Source: JAAZBA01 sp964461815
GTDB lineage: Bacteria; Bacillota; Clostridia; Oscillospirales; QAMX01
Assembly: GCA_964461815.1 (NCBI GenBank)
Contig: CAYWVF010000017.1
Span: forward strand, 1-57,151
Length of the DNA: 57,151 nt
Direction of reading: 5' to 3'
The notes beneath the pieces are model-generated. The model had not been told where the DNA came from, ran no database searches, and saw nothing but the letters and a program-made list of their open reading frames with translations. Shown here piece after piece: positions 33,144-40,585 of the stretch. Each line of letters opens with the position of its first letter. The first letter of the stretch is position 1. The position numbers and the translations under genes were made by a program.

Positions 33144-33557
33144 TTGGTTAAGGTCGTAATGGGAAAGAAAGGTATAGGAAAGACAAAATTATTGATAGAT
33201 TTGGCAAATCGCGCTGCTACAGAGGAAACAGGAGACGTTGTTTGCCTTGAAGGTGGAAGAAAGCTTACTTACGATATCAGCTATGCCGTAAGACTTATTG
33301 ACATTTGTGACTACGATTTGGTCATGAATTATGACGTGCTTTACGGATTTATTTGCGGAATATATGCTCAGAATTTTGATGTATCTCACATTTTTATCGA
33401 CAGCCTTTACAAGGTATCAGGAAACGATGATTTAAGTGAGGCTGAGAAGTTCATTGAGAAGATCGATAAATTTGCAACGAAAAACAATATCAAATTTACG
33501 ATCATGATAAGTGATGAAGAGGATGACATAAGCGAAAATCTTAAGAAATACCTTTAA
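33144..33557 (+). CDS. Small P-loop NTPase of unknown role
   Basis: A 137-residue protein starting VKVVMGKKGIGKTKLLIDLAN, with Walker A GKKGIGKT, and a later FDVSHIFIDSLYKV strand that could hold a Walker B Asp. TTG 33144 is 10 bases after GGAGG, whereas ATG 33135 is only 1 base away, so TTG is preferred. It resembles a conserved clostridial family of unknown function. Co-transcription with pgi is possible (about 100 bp gap). Confidence 0.72.
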   Translation: MVKVVMGKKGIGKTKLLIDLANRAATEETGDVVCLEGGRKLTYDISYAVRLIDICDYDLVMNYDVLYGFICGIYAQNFDVSHIFIDSLYKVSGNDDLSEAEKFIEKIDKFATKNNIKFTIMISDEEDDISENLKKYL

Positions 33558-33570
33558 TATATTATAAATA

Positions 33571-33605
33571 CAAACAGGTTGGAATGATGTATTTCAGCCT
33601 GTTTG
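33571..33605 (+). terminator. Terminator-like hairpin after the P-loop gene
   Basis: CAAACAGG and CCTGTTTG form an 8-bp stem around a 19-nt loop. The T-tract is weak. Confidence 0.5.
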
Positions 33606-33650
33606 TCTGCATATAATTAAGTTGAATAAAGCTTGCAGAGGAGATGCCCT

Positions 33651-34379
33651 GTGTCTGATAAAATTTATAAGCTGATCCTATGGTTATGTGCAGTGATAAC
33701 GATAATTTTGATGTCAGTAATGTTGTTTATTCCGACAAGCGAAACAAAAATACCGAAAAAAGAAGCTGCGGATTACAATAGCATGAGGTCGAACGAATTA
33801 ACAAATATTTCGTACGATGATATGAATTCCATATCGCTCGAGCAGGCAAAAAAGATCGCATCGCAGGAAATACCTGAGCCGTGGCTCGTACTGAATGATG
33901 ATAATGAGAGAACAGAGATGTACAATATAACATTTAACGAGAGTGAATTAAAAAACTTATTGGAAAAAGAGATCGGGAAATATATCGGTATAAAAATAGA
34001 TACGTTAAGCATCAAGGGTAACGGATCGATTGATATCAGTGGAAGTATAACGAAAAGGGAAGTCCAATCCATAATGGAAAAGTACGGTAAGTTAAGCGGC
34101 ACGATGGGATTGATGATGCGTGTTGCTCCGAATAATATCGATATTGATGCAGCTTTGCACTTGGATGTAGAATCGGATGAGCTTGTCGCATCGGCAGAAC
34201 GTATAAGTGTGATGGGAATACCGATATCGGAAAATATGATCTCAAAAAAGATCACTATAGATAATGTCAACGAGAAGATCTATGAAGTACTCGGAGACAG
34301 AAGACATGATTTGAAGATCGATTCTATAAATGTCGAAGATGGATGTATAGTGATAGACTGTAAGAGTGTTGTGGGATGA
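33651..34379 (+). CDS. Membrane-anchored hypothetical protein
   Basis: A 242-residue protein with one N-terminal signal anchor (about residues 6-28) and an extracytoplasmic domain rich in beta-strand-like repeats. The pattern ITFNESELKNLLEKE followed by LSIKGNGSIDISGSI recalls lipid-binding YpmS/DUF2140- or DUF2993-type proteins, but this is weak. GTG 33651 is 6 bases after GAGGAGA; the longer reading from 33633 lacks a site. Not recognised with confidence. Confidence 0.65.
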   Translation: MSDKIYKLILWLCAVITIILMSVMLFIPTSETKIPKKEAADYNSMRSNELTNISYDDMNSISLEQAKKIASQEIPEPWLVLNDDNERTEMYNITFNESELKNLLEKEIGKYIGIKIDTLSIKGNGSIDISGSITKREVQSIMEKYGKLSGTMGLMMRVAPNNIDIDAALHLDVESDELVASAERISVMGIPISENMISKKITIDNVNEKIYEVLGDRRHDLKIDSINVEDGCIVIDCKSVVG

Positions 34380-34432
34380 AAGAAGATATATTAAAATGTG
34401 ATCGTGAGTGCAAAAAATGCGAAAAAATGAGA

Positions 34433-34466
34433 TTTACGTAAAATAATTCTTGACATTTTACGTAAA
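34433..34466. promoter_or_regulatory. Paired TTTACGTAAA palindromes at the rplU promoter
   Basis: Two identical 10-bp palindromes at 34433-34442 and 34457-34466, centres 24 bp apart. The second sits in the promoter spacer of the rplU operon, a position typical for a repressor site. Confidence 0.45.
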
Positions 34467-34478
34467 TTGTGTTATACT
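34450..34478 (+). promoter_or_regulatory. Consensus promoter of the rplU-prp-rpmA operon
   Basis: TTGACA, 17 bp, TATACT, about 110 bp before the rplU start codon. Confidence 0.85.
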
Positions 34479-34483
34479 AATCA

Positions 34484-34585
34484 AGCCGTATCCGGAAGCG
34501 GGTCTATTTTGTTATGTAAAGACAGTGGTAATGCGCTGCACCCGCCGGAGCGAGACTGTGTTGAAAGAGAGGTGCTACCGGTATA
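34484..34585 (+). ncRNA. Structured 5' leader of the L21 operon (L21-leader-like)
   Basis: Long-range pairing is visible: TCCG-GAA-GCGGGT (34491-34503) pairs with ACCCGC-CGGA (34540-34549), enclosing a 36-nt loop, followed by a G-rich 3' part ending in the ribosome-binding site. Position and form fit the ribosomal-protein leaders that autoregulate L21 operons in Bacillota. Assignment to a specific Rfam family was not tested. Confidence 0.55.
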
Positions 34586-34897
34586 ATGTATGCTATTATC
34601 GAAACCGGCGGCAAGCAGGTAAAAGTCACGGAAGGCGAAATCATTTACATCGAAAAGCTTCCCGTAGAAGAAAATGAGATGGTTAAGTTTGACCACGTAC
34701 TGCTTTGCGGTGAAGCAGGATCAGTTAAGATCGGCGCTCCGTATGTTGCAGGTGCAAGCGTAGACGCTAAGGTTGTTAAGAATGGCAAGTCACGCAAGGT
34801 TATGGTGTTCAAGTATAACGCCAAGAAGAACTACAGAAGACGTCAGGGTCATAGACAGCCGTATACAAAGGTTCAGATCGAAAAGATCAACGGTTAA
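34586..34897 (+). CDS. rplU: 50S ribosomal protein L21
   Basis: A 103-residue large-subunit protein that binds 23S rRNA. It starts MYAIIETGGKQVKV and contains the typical KYNAKKNYRRRQGHRQPYT near the C-terminus. It is the first gene of rplU-prp-rpmA; its stop overlaps the prp start by 1 nt (TAATG), showing translational coupling. Confidence 0.98.
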   Translation: MYAIIETGGKQVKVTEGEIIYIEKLPVEENEMVKFDHVLLCGEAGSVKIGAPYVAGASVDAKVVKNGKSRKVMVFKYNAKKNYRRRQGHRQPYTKVQIEKING

Positions 34898-35211
34898 TGA
34901 TCATCGCAGAATTTCGAAGATCGGACAATGGACTGAGCGGTTTTAAGGTAAGCGGACACAGCGGCTATGCCGAGAGTGGACAAGATGTGATCTGTGCTGC
35001 GGTATCGGGTGCGGTAACGTTGGCTGAATGTATTATCACCGATATGATGAAGGCGAATGCCGATGTCAAGGTGAATGAAAAGAATGCCGATGTTAGTGTG
35101 ATGCTGAGAGAAAGCTGCGAAGGTGCAAAATCAGTAATAGAAGGTTTGAAAGCTTATCTTGATTATTTGTCCGAGGAGTATCCCGAAAATATTAGGGTAA
35201 GAGAGGTGTAA
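34897..35211 (+). CDS. prp: Ribosomal-processing cysteine protease Prp
   Basis: A 104-residue protease that removes the N-terminal extension of L27 in Bacillota. The catalytic dyad is visible as His21 and Cys33 in GHSGYAESGQDVICAAVS. It lies between rplU and rpmA as is usual, and its substrate motif is present in the next gene. Confidence 0.95.
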   Translation: MIIAEFRRSDNGLSGFKVSGHSGYAESGQDVICAAVSGAVTLAECIITDMMKANADVKVNEKNADVSVMLRESCEGAKSVIEGLKAYLDYLSEEYPENIRVREV

Positions 35212-35214
35212 AAG

Positions 35215-35502
35215 ATGCTTAGATTAAGTATTCAGTTTTTTGCTCATAAGAAGGGCGTTGGTTCCACAAAGAACGGACGTGATTCTGAATCCAAGAGACT
35301 TGGTGCAAAGCGTGCAGACGGTCAGTTTGTATTAGCAGGAAACATCCTGGTAAAGCAGCGTGGCACAAAGATACATCCGGGTGAAAATGTAGGTCGCGGA
35401 AGCGATGATACACTGTTCGCTCTCAAGAATGGTACAGTTCGTTTCGAGAGACTCGGACGTGACCGCAAAAAGGTTTCTGTTTACGAAGCCGCTGAGGAAT
35501 AA
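35215..35502 (+). CDS. rpmA: 50S ribosomal protein L27 with cleavable N-terminal extension
   Basis: A 95-residue protein of the peptidyl-transferase region. It starts MLRLSIQFFAHKKG; Prp is expected to cut after Phe9, exposing AHKKGVGSTKNGRDS, the flexible tail that reaches the tRNA acceptor ends. This is the Bacillota form of the site. It is the last gene of the operon, followed by a strong terminator. Confidence 0.98.
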   Translation: MLRLSIQFFAHKKGVGSTKNGRDSESKRLGAKRADGQFVLAGNILVKQRGTKIHPGENVGRGSDDTLFALKNGTVRFERLGRDRKKVSVYEAAEE

Positions 35503-35561
35503 TAGTAAAAGGATTCCGAATTTAGGGCAGTGCCCGTAAGACAGTAAGACTTAATTTTTTG

Positions 35562-35599
35562 GAACAGGCGTGATTTCGATCATGCCTGTTCTGTTTTTT
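35562..35599 (+). terminator. Intrinsic terminator of the rplU-prp-rpmA operon
   Basis: A 13-bp stem (GAACAGGCGTGAT / ATCATGCCTGTTC, one G-T) with a TTCG tetraloop and TGTTTTTT after it. Confidence 0.92.
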
Positions 35600-35891
35600 A
35601 GAAGCATATCCACCGTGGAAGCGTATCCACTGTGAAAAAGCCAACGAGGTCATATCAGATACGGATATTTGCTGCTTGTATATGCATCCGGATTTGTTAG
35701 TGGCATATGCTTACACTCCGTTCATAAGCCTTCTTAGGGCATATGACTCGATTGCGTAAGGTCGTTGCTTTTATTATCCAACTGATAATTGCAGTCAAAC
35801 AGAAGAGCGCCGCAGCAACATTCATATTCGGCTCGAATATAATGCTCTTTGGAGTTGTCCTCACTGGCAATAGTCGGGAAAATCTCATCCG

Positions 35892-36035
35892 TCAATATCG
35901 CCCGTAGATAGGTATTCGATTGTCCGTACCGAACTGCGCCATTCGCTGTTTAATGGCAGCGAACTCGCTTTCGGCTGCAAAGAATTTGATCTGTATTGGT
36001 CACTTTCTATTTCCGTTATCCGGCGCCCTGCTCAT
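35892..36035 (-). pseudogene. Decayed plasmid mobilisation protein gene (MobC-like)
   Basis: On the minus strand the frame starts MSRAPDNGNRK, hits an in-frame TGA at 36002-36000, and continues PIQIKFFAAESEFAAIKQ then RMAQFGTDNR before ending at 35892. The pattern (basic start, PIQIKFFxxExExxxIxxxMAxxGTxNR) is the N-terminal half of MobC relaxosome accessory proteins of integrative and mobilisable elements. The AYLRKMA-type continuation is lost. It is a relic of a mobile element between rpmA and obgE. Around it (35600-35890) only further degenerate coding-like sequence is seen. Confidence 0.65.
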
Positions 36036-36084
36036 TTCTTGGTTTGAATTTATCTGCATTATACTCTAATTATTAAAAAGCAGA

Positions 36085-36488
36085 TCAAGGTAAGCGAATA
36101 TCATCACGTGTCATTTGATATTCAAGCCAATCAAAGAGCTGTGCTATTTTACTTTCATCCTCTTTTATCAGCTTAATTTCATTCAGGAGGAACCACCAAA
36201 ATGAATTCATATATCTGAATAAAATCGGAAATACCTCTTTTTCAAATGGACTGAATTTATAAGTTCCTTGAATATAATTGATATTCTCCAAAAAAGTTGA
36301 TCCGGAGATCGTCTAATTCTTTGTCATAAAAATACAACCTACTGTCTTTTTCTCCAATCAGACGTTTGTCGGAAACACCCCACAATGCCTCGCGGACAAC
36401 ATAAATTAAAATCAATTAGACCGACAAAATTGGAGTTTCCGTCAAGAAGAATATTACTATCGCTTAAATCAGCTTGAAAGCAAGATGT
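36085..36488 (-). pseudogene. Decayed aminoglycoside phosphotransferase-family gene
   Basis: Three successive minus-strand frames together spell one kinase-like protein. First is TSCFQADLSDSNILLDGN and FVGLIDFNL (catalytic and metal-binding loops of the APH/choline kinase fold). Then comes EALWGVSDKRLIGEKDS and YFYDKELDDLRINFFGEY. Last is MENINYIQG with YMNSFWWFLLNE and the tail QLFDWLEYQMTRDDIRLP. At least two frameshifts separate them and the N-terminal half is missing. The kinase may have been chromosomal or brought in by the element that left the mobC relic. Confidence 0.7.
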
Positions 36489-36598
36489 CTATTAGGATGT
36501 ACACACATTATAGCATAGTGTTGTGCTATATTCAATATTCACGGAGTAATTCATCTGAAAAAGTGTAGCCAGTAACATGGCTGATTTAAAATTATCTG

Positions 36599-36627
36599 TT
36601 GAAAACAGGAACGATATATGATAAACT
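36599..36627 (+). promoter_or_regulatory. Promoter candidate for the gene at 36661
   Basis: TTGAAA, 17 bp, TAAACT, 33 bp before the start codon; AGGAGG follows near 36650. Confidence 0.5.
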
Positions 36628-36660
36628 AATATGTAGAGAAAAAATAGAGGAGGTAAGGAA

Positions 36661-37056
36661 ATGAAAAAAGATAAATATATGCTTATGGGTATACCTCTTA
36701 TTGCTGTGATCTTGGAAGCATTACCGTTTGGTGCGGTTTTGAATTTTGGAACTCAGGCAGACGACGGCACGATAAGCTATGTCAGAGAAACATTTTCCTA
36801 TTTTGATCTTACACCGTTTGGATATGCCAATTTCGGTCCGTTTTTAACAGCAATATTGTCATGTGTTCTTTTAATTGTCGGAATCATATACTGCAAGACG
36901 GGCTCGGTAAAATGCAAAGGTGCTATCAAAGCTCTATCGATAGCTGCGGCAGTAACATCGATTTTGCCTTTGATGCTTGGAAGAGAGTATTATTCGATAA
37001 TAGGTATCACCATAACTGCGGCAATGTTGTTTGAGATTTTTTACGCATTTGAGTAA
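36661..37056 (+). CDS. Hypothetical four-helix membrane protein
   Basis: A 131-residue protein with four hydrophobic segments (about residues 8-26, 58-80, 88-105, 108-128) and an extracytoplasmic loop between the first two. It is preceded by a clear GGAGG. I recognise it only as a type of conserved small membrane protein in Clostridia. It lies 82 bp before obgE on the same strand. Confidence 0.7.
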   Translation: MKKDKYMLMGIPLIAVILEALPFGAVLNFGTQADDGTISYVRETFSYFDLTPFGYANFGPFLTAILSCVLLIVGIIYCKTGSVKCKGAIKALSIAAAVTSILPLMLGREYYSIIGITITAAMLFEIFYAFE

Positions 37057-37138
37057 AAAAGCGAGATACATTTGCATAAAATGATGATCATACCGGTGAA
37101 AATAAAGTTGATCGAAAGATTTTGAAGGGATAAATAAG

Positions 37139-38410
37139 ATGTTTGTTGATATAGTAAAAATATTTATAAAAGCAGGCAAAGGCGGTGACGGTGCAGTATC
37201 TTTTCACCGTGAAAAGTATGTTGCAGCAGGAGGTCCCGACGGTGGCGATGGTGGTAAAGGCGGAAACGTAGTGTTTGTTGTGGACAATCACATGAGCTCA
37301 CTTATGGACTTCAGACTCAAACGTAAGTATATCGCCGAAAATGGTGAGAATGGTTCTGGAAAGAAGTGCTTTGGTAAGGATGGTAAGGATATCGTCATAA
37401 AGGTTCCGAAGGGTACACTGATAAGAGAATCTGAAAGCGGCGCACTTATAAAGGATATGTCGGATAACGAGCCGTTTATAGCTGCACGTGGCGGAAATGG
37501 TGGCTTCGGAAATACACATTTTGCAACTCCGACACGTCAGGTTCCCAGATTTGCAAAGCCAGGATTGCCGGGTGAGGAGCTGTCGATCACACTTGAATTG
37601 AAATTGCTTGCGGATGTTGGACTCGTTGGATTCCCAAATGTCGGTAAGTCTACGCTTCTTAGTGTTGTAAGCTCGGCAAAGCCTAAGATCGCCAACTATC
37701 ATTTTACGACTTTACAGCCGAATTTGGGCGTTGTATACGTAGATGAGGGCGCATCATTTGTTATGGCTGATATCCCCGGACTTATTGAAGGCGCAAAGGA
37801 TGGCGCAGGACTGGGATATCATTTCCTCCGTCATGTTGAAAGATGTAGATTGCTTGTACACGTAGTTGATGTCAGTGGTATTGAGGGTCGTGACCCTATT
37901 GAGGATTTCGAGACAATTAATAATGAACTTGTAGGCTACAGCGAGCTGCTCAGTAAACGTAAGCAGATAGTTGTTGCAAATAAGATAGATATAATACAGG
38001 ATCCATCGCTGCTTGAGCGTTTTGAAGAATATGTGACTTCAAAGGGATACGACTTTTTCAAAATATCTGCTGCTACACGTGGCAATGTAGGCGAGCTTAT
38101 AAATGCTGTGGCAGCCGAGCTTGAAAAATTACCGCCCGTGATAATATTTGAGCCTGATTATGTGCCGGAAGTAGTTGTTGAAGGTGGCACTAAGGAGATA
38201 TCTATTACCAAGCAGGACGGTGTGTTTGTTGTCGAGGGCGAATGGCTGTATAAAGCAATGAGAAGTGTTAATTTCGATGACTATGAGTCGCGTATGTATT
38301 TCGAAAAGGTGCTGCGAAAAGCCGGAGTGTTTGATCGCCTGCGTGAGATGGATGTCAAGGAAGGCGATACAATAAGTATCTATGACCTTGAATTTGATTA
38401 CATCGAATAA
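37139..38410 (+). CDS. obgE: Obg family GTPase (CgtA)
   Basis: A 423-residue essential GTPase acting in late 50S assembly and the stringent response. The N-terminal glycine-rich Obg fold (residues 1-157: GKGGDGAVSFHREKYVAAGGPDGGDGGKGG) is followed by a G domain with GFPNVGKST (G1), DIPGLIEGA (G3) and NKID (G4). A C-terminal OCT domain follows from about 345. The position after rpmA, separated here by the decayed island, is conserved in Bacillota. Confidence 0.97.
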   Translation: MFVDIVKIFIKAGKGGDGAVSFHREKYVAAGGPDGGDGGKGGNVVFVVDNHMSSLMDFRLKRKYIAENGENGSGKKCFGKDGKDIVIKVPKGTLIRESESGALIKDMSDNEPFIAARGGNGGFGNTHFATPTRQVPRFAKPGLPGEELSITLELKLLADVGLVGFPNVGKSTLLSVVSSAKPKIANYHFTTLQPNLGVVYVDEGASFVMADIPGLIEGAKDGAGLGYHFLRHVERCRLLVHVVDVSGIEGRDPIEDFETINNELVGYSELLSKRKQIVVANKIDIIQDPSLLERFEEYVTSKGYDFFKISAATRGNVGELINAVAAELEKLPPVIIFEPDYVPEVVVEGGTKEISITKQDGVFVVEGEWLYKAMRSVNFDDYESRMYFEKVLRKAGVFDRLREMDVKEGDTISIYDLEFDYIE

Positions 38411-38424
38411 AAATGTATGTATAT

Positions 38425-38466
38425 AAAATCTCCACTGTGTAATTAAACTACACAGTGGAGATTTTT
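38425..38466 (+). terminator. Intrinsic terminator of obgE
   Basis: AAAATCTCCACTGTGTA pairs with TACACAGTGGAGATTTT around a 7-nt loop, followed by T residues. The A/T arms make it usable in both directions. Confidence 0.9.
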
Positions 38467-38624
38467 GTTATAAAGAATAATTGCTTTAATTATACATGGT
38501 AAATTAATATATGCACATCAAAAAATACTTCATAATAGTTTACCATCATAAGGAAGAATTTTATTTCGTCGTAAACCGTATTTTTATTACCATATGATAC
38601 TCAGCAGAAAAAGATATGGTAAAA

Positions 38625-39125
38625 TCACTTTTTCCCGACAACGATCATATATGTATTTATGTCTATATATTTCCCAAATTTACAACCGGCTTCTTTTATT
38701 GTACCCGAATAGATGAAGCCGAATTTTTTGTGAAGTCTGGCACTCGGCTCATTTCCACCTGTAATTACAGAAACAATAGTATGTATGTCGGGATTTTTTC
38801 TGGCTTCAGTAAGCACATAAGCCATCATAGCACTCGCAACACCCTGACGCCTGAAATCTGTATTAACGTAGATCGATAATTCAACTGTCGTAATATATGC
38901 GTCTTTCGGACGAAAAGGGGATAAGCTAACATATCCTGCAATACGTCCGTCGATTTCAGCTACGTAAAGAGGATGATTATCCTTGTTATGTTCATTAAAC
39001 CATGTTCTCCATTCGTCAATGCTTTTTTCATTGAGGTCGAGATTCGATGTGCTGTGTAGTACCTCATGGTTATAAATTTCCAGCATCGCTTCAAGATCTG
39101 TGATTTTTGCTTGTCTTATATGCAT
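38625..39125 (-). CDS. GNAT family N-acetyltransferase
   Basis: A 166-residue acetyl-CoA-dependent transferase. The acetyl-CoA binding motif A is VELSIYVNTDFRRQGVASAMM (RRQGVA being the Q/RxxGxG/A loop), and NEPSARLHKKFGF is motif B. The N-terminal IRQAKITDLEAMLEIYNHEV resembles phosphinothricin/methionine sulfoximine acetyltransferases. A 12-bp inverted repeat lies upstream (39155-39202). The substrate is uncertain. Confidence 0.88.
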   Translation of the reverse strand: MHIRQAKITDLEAMLEIYNHEVLHSTSNLDLNEKSIDEWRTWFNEHNKDNHPLYVAEIDGRIAGYVSLSPFRPKDAYITTVELSIYVNTDFRRQGVASAMMAYVLTEARKNPDIHTIVSVITGGNEPSARLHKKFGFIYSGTIKEAGCKFGKYIDINTYMIVVGKK

Positions 39126-39154
39126 GTGTTTGATTATCCTTTTATATCACAAGA

Positions 39155-39202
39155 TTTATTGCATAAAAGCAGAGAAAATTATAGCATAAATTATGCAATA
39201 AA
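39155..39202. promoter_or_regulatory. 12-bp inverted repeat upstream of the GNAT gene
   Basis: TTTATTGCATAA (39155-39166) and TTATGCAATAAA (39191-39202) are perfect complements 24 bp apart, in the promoter region of the minus-strand GNAT gene. It is either a candidate operator or a hairpin. Confidence 0.4.
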
Positions 39203-39225
39203 GCAAGATGTTTTTTCAAATTTCG

Positions 39226-39276
39226 TCGAAAAAAGTGGGATCCGTATATTTTACAAATGTATAGATATACGGATCC
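39226..39276 (-). terminator. Intrinsic terminator of the CAP-domain gene
   Basis: GGATCCGTATA and TATACGGATCC form an 11-bp stem (39238-39276). On the minus strand it is followed by CACTTTTTTCG. Confidence 0.82.
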
Positions 39277-39283
39277 ATGTATT

Positions 39284-40522
39284 TTATTTTTGTGAGAAGA
39301 ATATTTGCGTATAGTACAGTATTCCATCGGAATCAGCATTGAAAGCACAGCCGGAGCCGAATTGTGTATAGCGTGCAAGCATTGCCGAGACAAAATCACT
39401 ATTGGAAAGATGTGATGAAAAAGCGGCAAAGCTGTTAGAAAAAGCCTTTGAGATAGCTTCCGTTGAGTAAAAATCAGCAAATCCGGCTTGTTCAAGGCGC
39501 TGATAAGGTGACTGTCCATCCATGTTTATATGACTGTAGTAGTTTTTATTTGCCATATCGGTGGAATGCTGTTTTGCTACGTCAGAAAGCGTGTTGCTGA
39601 ATTCAAGCTTATCAACAGATGCTCTGGTTCGTTCTATATTTACAAGATCAAGCAAGGTTTTTTCAAAACCATCAAGCACAGATGTGTTAACACGGTTGAG
39701 ATTGTGGTATTCACTTGCTTCAACCATCATAGCGTAGCATTTGGAATTTGCATCAAAATATACTGTAACGATCTGATCGTCATTGGAATATATTGTGTAG
39801 CTGTTTTTTGCATTTGCGCTGTAGCCGTTGGATTTCATAAGTGAATTACAGTCTGAACGTAATAAACCGCTTCTAACGCCTGTGGAGTGGACAAATGAAT
39901 GCATATGAAGATAATAAGCCACTACCTTATTGTCGTGCATACCGATCTGCATGTAATTCGAGAGATCTGATGAATAGACATTCCAGGAATATCCTTTTTC
40001 ACTTGCATCTACTCTGTCGGGATCACCGAAATGTGCTGAAATATCAGATTTTGTCTGTCCAAGCTCAACACAGGGGCGACTTGTAAGTGTCACTGTGCGA
40101 GTATCACTATTCCATCCTACGTTAAGATTCATATTTTCGGATATAAATCTCAGCGGTACATAAGTGGAAGCTTTGATGATCGTAGCAGGACAATCAAGCT
40201 CGACCGCAACACCGTTTACAAGTGCAGATGCATCATTTACTACAAGTGATATATCAACATTTTCACCGATTATTGTGATCGTAGCCGTCTTATCATCGTA
40301 GGAAACATCAGCATCCATTGCTTCAGAAAGCTGTCGAACAGGTACCATGACACGCCCACTGCTTTTATCAAGATAAGGAGCAACACTTTCAAATTTCATG
40401 CTTTTTCCGTCGAGTATGACCTTAACATTGTCGTTGTTTGTTGCTTCGACCGTGCAAACGGATAGCGTTATCGTGAACATACACGCCAATACAAGAGAAA
40501 AACACTTTTTAAGATGATTCAT
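39284..40522 (-). CDS. Secreted protein with copper-amine-oxidase-N and CAP (SCP/YkwD) domains
   Basis: A 412-residue exported protein. After a signal peptide (about residues 1-27) comes a stalk domain of the copper amine oxidase N-terminal type (VKVILDGKSMKF, MVPVRQLSEAMDADV, STYVPLRFISENMNLNVGW), a wall- or surface-binding module in Clostridia. The middle has a CAP-associated domain. The C-terminal CAP domain (residues about 280-400) has LLDLVNIERTRASV and HSTDMANKNYYSHINMDGQSPYQRL. It is likely a cell-surface protein, with function unknown. Last of three minus-strand envelope genes. Confidence 0.88.
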   Translation of the reverse strand: MNHLKKCFSLVLACMFTITLSVCTVEATNNDNVKVILDGKSMKFESVAPYLDKSSGRVMVPVRQLSEAMDADVSYDDKTATITIIGENVDISLVVNDASALVNGVAVELDCPATIIKASTYVPLRFISENMNLNVGWNSDTRTVTLTSRPCVELGQTKSDISAHFGDPDRVDASEKGYSWNVYSSDLSNYMQIGMHDNKVVAYYLHMHSFVHSTGVRSGLLRSDCNSLMKSNGYSANAKNSYTIYSNDDQIVTVYFDANSKCYAMMVEASEYHNLNRVNTSVLDGFEKTLLDLVNIERTRASVDKLEFSNTLSDVAKQHSTDMANKNYYSHINMDGQSPYQRLEQAGFADFYSTEAISKAFSNSFAAFSSHLSNSDFVSAMLARYTQFGSGCAFNADSDGILYYTQIFFSQK

Positions 40523-40585
40523 ATATAATATGACTCCTTATAAGTTATTTTATCAGATTTGAGATTTTACAAAGCTGAGAAGAGT

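Noticed and set aside
35697..35895. Short minus-strand ORFs between rpmA and the mobC relic
   Set aside because: Two overlapping frames of about 55-63 codons without ribosome-binding sites lie in a decayed region; one reads protein-like but no family was recognised, so no gene is called.
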